DNA from: an uncultured Collinsella sp.
GTDB taxonomy: Bacteria; Actinomycetota; Coriobacteriia; Coriobacteriales; Coriobacteriaceae
Assembly: GCA_934650975.1 (NCBI GenBank)
Contig: CAKUFW010000086.1
Coordinates: 1-7,959 of the forward strand
Reading direction: 5' to 3'
Length of the DNA: 7,959 nt
Position numbers and translations under genes: made by a program. Within the stretch, counting starts at the first letter, position 1; each line of letters starts with the position of its first letter. The notes under the pieces were generated by a model. The model saw only the letters and a program-made list of their open reading frames with translations. It made no database searches and was not told the DNA's origin. Shown here one piece after another: positions 6,377-7,959 of the stretch.

Positions 6377-7959
6377 ATGGATACGAACGTTATCTGGCGC
6401 AACGCCCGCGCGGCCGTTATCGAGCTCGATGATGGAGGTTACTTTACTTGCGCCGATACGTGGGAGATCTTTGTTAACGACGAGCCCGCCGGCACCACGA
6501 ATAAGGTCGAGACCTATGTCGACGGCCTGGTTCCCGGCAAGCGCAACCTGGTTCGCTTTGTCTGCGGCGAGCGCGAGCTGAGCGTCGGCGTCACCACGCC
6601 TGCCGAGCCCTTTACCATCAACGTTCGCGATTGCGGCGCCAAGGGCGATGCCGAGCACGACGACACCACCAACATCCAGGCCGCCATCATGGCCTGCCCC
6701 AAGGGTGGCCGCGTACTGATTCCCGCCGGTAACTACCGCATCAAGTCGCTCTTCCTCAAGAGCCATATCAACATCGAGCTTGCCGAGGGCGCCGTGCTGC
6801 TGGCCCGCCACGACCGCGCGGCGCTTGCCTACATCCCGGGCACGGTGAAGGGCGAGGAAGGCGCCGGTTATGCCGGTACCGACATGACGCCGCTGGGCCG
6901 TTGGGAGGGCGAGAGCTTCTCGACCTATTGCTCCACCTTTACCGGCCTGAGCGTGAGCAACGTGTGCATCTATGGTCGCGGCGCTATCGACGGCCAGACC
7001 GATTTTGCCGAGGACAACTGGTGGAACAAGGACTTTAAGAATATCTTCCGCCCCGAGGAGGGTCGCGAGATCGCCCGCCCGCGCATGATCTTCCTGTCCG
7101 AGTGCGCGAACGTGAGCCTGGCCGGCTTTACCGTCCGCAACAGCCCGGCGTGGAACATCCACCCCATTCTGTGCGAGCACGTCGATGCGCTCTGCCTGTC
7201 CATCGAGGGCCCCAAGAACTCCCACAACACTGACGGCTTCGACCCTGAGAGCTGCGGCTTTGTCCGCATCTTGGGCTGCCAGTTCTCGGTGGGCGACGAT
7301 TGCATCGCCATCAAGAGCGGCAAGCTGGGCATTGAGCCCGAGCTTCGCCCCGCAACGCACGACGTGCTGATCTCGCACTGCTACATGCACGATGGCCACG
7401 GTGCCGTGGTTCTGGGTTCCGAGGCCGCCGGCGGCATCAAGGACCTTACCGTGAGCAAGTGCCTGTTCGAGCGCACTGATCGCGGCCTGCGTGTTAAGAC
7501 CCGTCGCGGTCGCGGCAAGGACGCCGTCAACGAGGGCATCACCTTTGAGCACATTCGCATGGACAAGGTGCTCACGCCCTTCGTGGTCAACTCGTTCTAC
7601 TTCTGCGACAAGGACGGCAAGACCGATTATGTCCAGAACCGCGAGGCGCTGCCCGTTGACGACCGCACGCCCGGCTTTGGCGCCATGACGTTTCGCGATA
7701 TCGAGGCTATCAACTGCCATGCCGCCGCGGCCTACATCACGGGCCTGCCCGAGAGCAAGGTAACGCGCCTGACGTTCCAGGATGTCCACGTGACCTTCGC
7801 GGCAGATGCCGAGCCCTTTGTCCCGGCTATGGCTTGCGGTGTTGAGCCCATGGTGCGCCAGGGCATCATCGCACAAAACGTGGCCGTGCTCGACTTGCAA
7901 AACGTTTGCATCGAGGGCCATGACGGCGAGGAGCTGCAGCTGCAGAACGTCGACAAGGT
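6377..7959 (+). CDS. GH28 exo-polygalacturonase-type enzyme, cytoplasmic, 3'-truncated by window edge
   Basis: Glycoside hydrolase family 28, probably an exo-polygalacturonase (EC 3.2.1.67 or 3.2.1.82) releasing galacturonate from oligogalacturonides. 527 codons are visible with no stop. Residues 1 to about 80 look like a small fibronectin-III-type domain. The right-handed beta-helix domain starts near NVRDCGAKGD (82-91). Catalytic motifs are NTDGFDP (D286), GDDCIAIKSGK (D307, D308), DGHG (H341) and RVK (R372, K374). The D286-D307 spacing equals that of Aspergillus niger endopolygalacturonase II (D180-D201). NSPAWNIHP and GSEAAGGIKD resemble exo-acting members. There is no signal peptide: the N terminus (MDTNVIWRNARAAVIELDD) lacks a hydrophobic core, so the enzyme should act in the cytosol on imported oligomers. 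The start is supported by AGGGAGAG at 6365-6372. Judging by family layout, only a short C-terminal piece should be missing. Confidence 0.94.
   Translation, partial: MDTNVIWRNARAAVIELDDGGYFTCADTWEIFVNDEPAGTTNKVETYVDGLVPGKRNLVRFVCGERELSVGVTTPAEPFTINVRDCGAKGDAEHDDTTNIQAAIMACPKGGRVLIPAGNYRIKSLFLKSHINIELAEGAVLLARHDRAALAYIPGTVKGEEGAGYAGTDMTPLGRWEGESFSTYCSTFTGLSVSNVCIYGRGAIDGQTDFAEDNWWNKDFKNIFRPEEGREIARPRMIFLSECANVSLAGFTVRNSPAWNIHPILCEHVDALCLSIEGPKNSHNTDGFDPESCGFVRILGCQFSVGDDCIAIKSGKLGIEPELRPATHDVLISHCYMHDGHGAVVLGSEAAGGIKDLTVSKCLFERTDRGLRVKTRRGRGKDAVNEGITFEHIRMDKVLTPFVVNSFYFCDKDGKTDYVQNREALPVDDRTPGFGAMTFRDIEAINCHAAAAYITGLPESKVTRLTFQDVHVTFAADAEPFVPAMACGVEPMVRQGIIAQNVAVLDLQNVCIEGHDGEELQLQNVDK

Noticed and set aside
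6385..6391. GAACGTT at the start of GH28 as a further operator
   Set aside because: Only the centre matches; the outer bases are wrong and the sequence is coding (N-V codons). Similar AACGTTCG strings occur in coding sequence at 193 and 6620.
6350..7921. Long open frame on the minus strand opposite the GH28 gene (about 523 codons)
   Set aside because: Same artefact. The + strand frame has all GH28 catalytic motifs in order.

Overview
The window is chromosomal, GC-rich DNA (AT-rich only between genes) carrying a pectin/galacturonate catabolic locus. All five genes lie on the + strand. GC-ending codons (gcc, gag, aag, ctg) combined with frequent TTT for Phe, and the protein sequences, suggest a gut actinobacterium of the Coriobacteriia, most likely Collinsella. 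That placement is inference from sequence style, not a database result.

Layout: (1) 1-1173, the 3' part of uxaC (uronate isomerase), followed by a stem-loop terminator at 1189-1224. (2) 1261-2775, uxaB (tagaturonate reductase), with a strong ribosome binding site. (3) 2836-4320, uxaA (altronate dehydratase). (4) 4321-4699, a 379-bp AT-rich regulatory region: a plain hairpin, a strong UUCG-loop terminator, three copies of an AACGTTCAC-type operator, an imperfect 21-bp direct repeat, and a sigma70-type promoter straddled by two of the operators. (5) 4700-6259, a GPH-family (MelB/UidB-like) sugar:cation symporter, followed by a strong terminator at 6285-6328. (6) 6377-7959, a GH28 exo-polygalacturonase-type enzyme without a signal peptide, cut by the window end near its C terminus.

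How it works together: the symporter probably imports galacturonate or short oligogalacturonides. The GH28 enzyme, apparently cytoplasmic, would release D-galacturonate from the oligomers. UxaC converts galacturonate to D-tagaturonate, UxaB reduces this with NADH to D-altronate, and UxaA dehydrates altronate to 2-keto-3-deoxygluconate. The kinase and aldolase that finish the pathway (KdgK, KdgA) and the regulator are not in the window. The transporter promoter looks repressible by a LacI-type regulator, whereas the ux genes upstream show no such operator inside the window.

The enzymes themselves are a known pathway. The parts most worth a second look are the multi-operator promoter region and the transporter plus intracellular GH28 pairing. 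I see no RNA genes, mobile elements, CRISPR arrays or pseudogenes.
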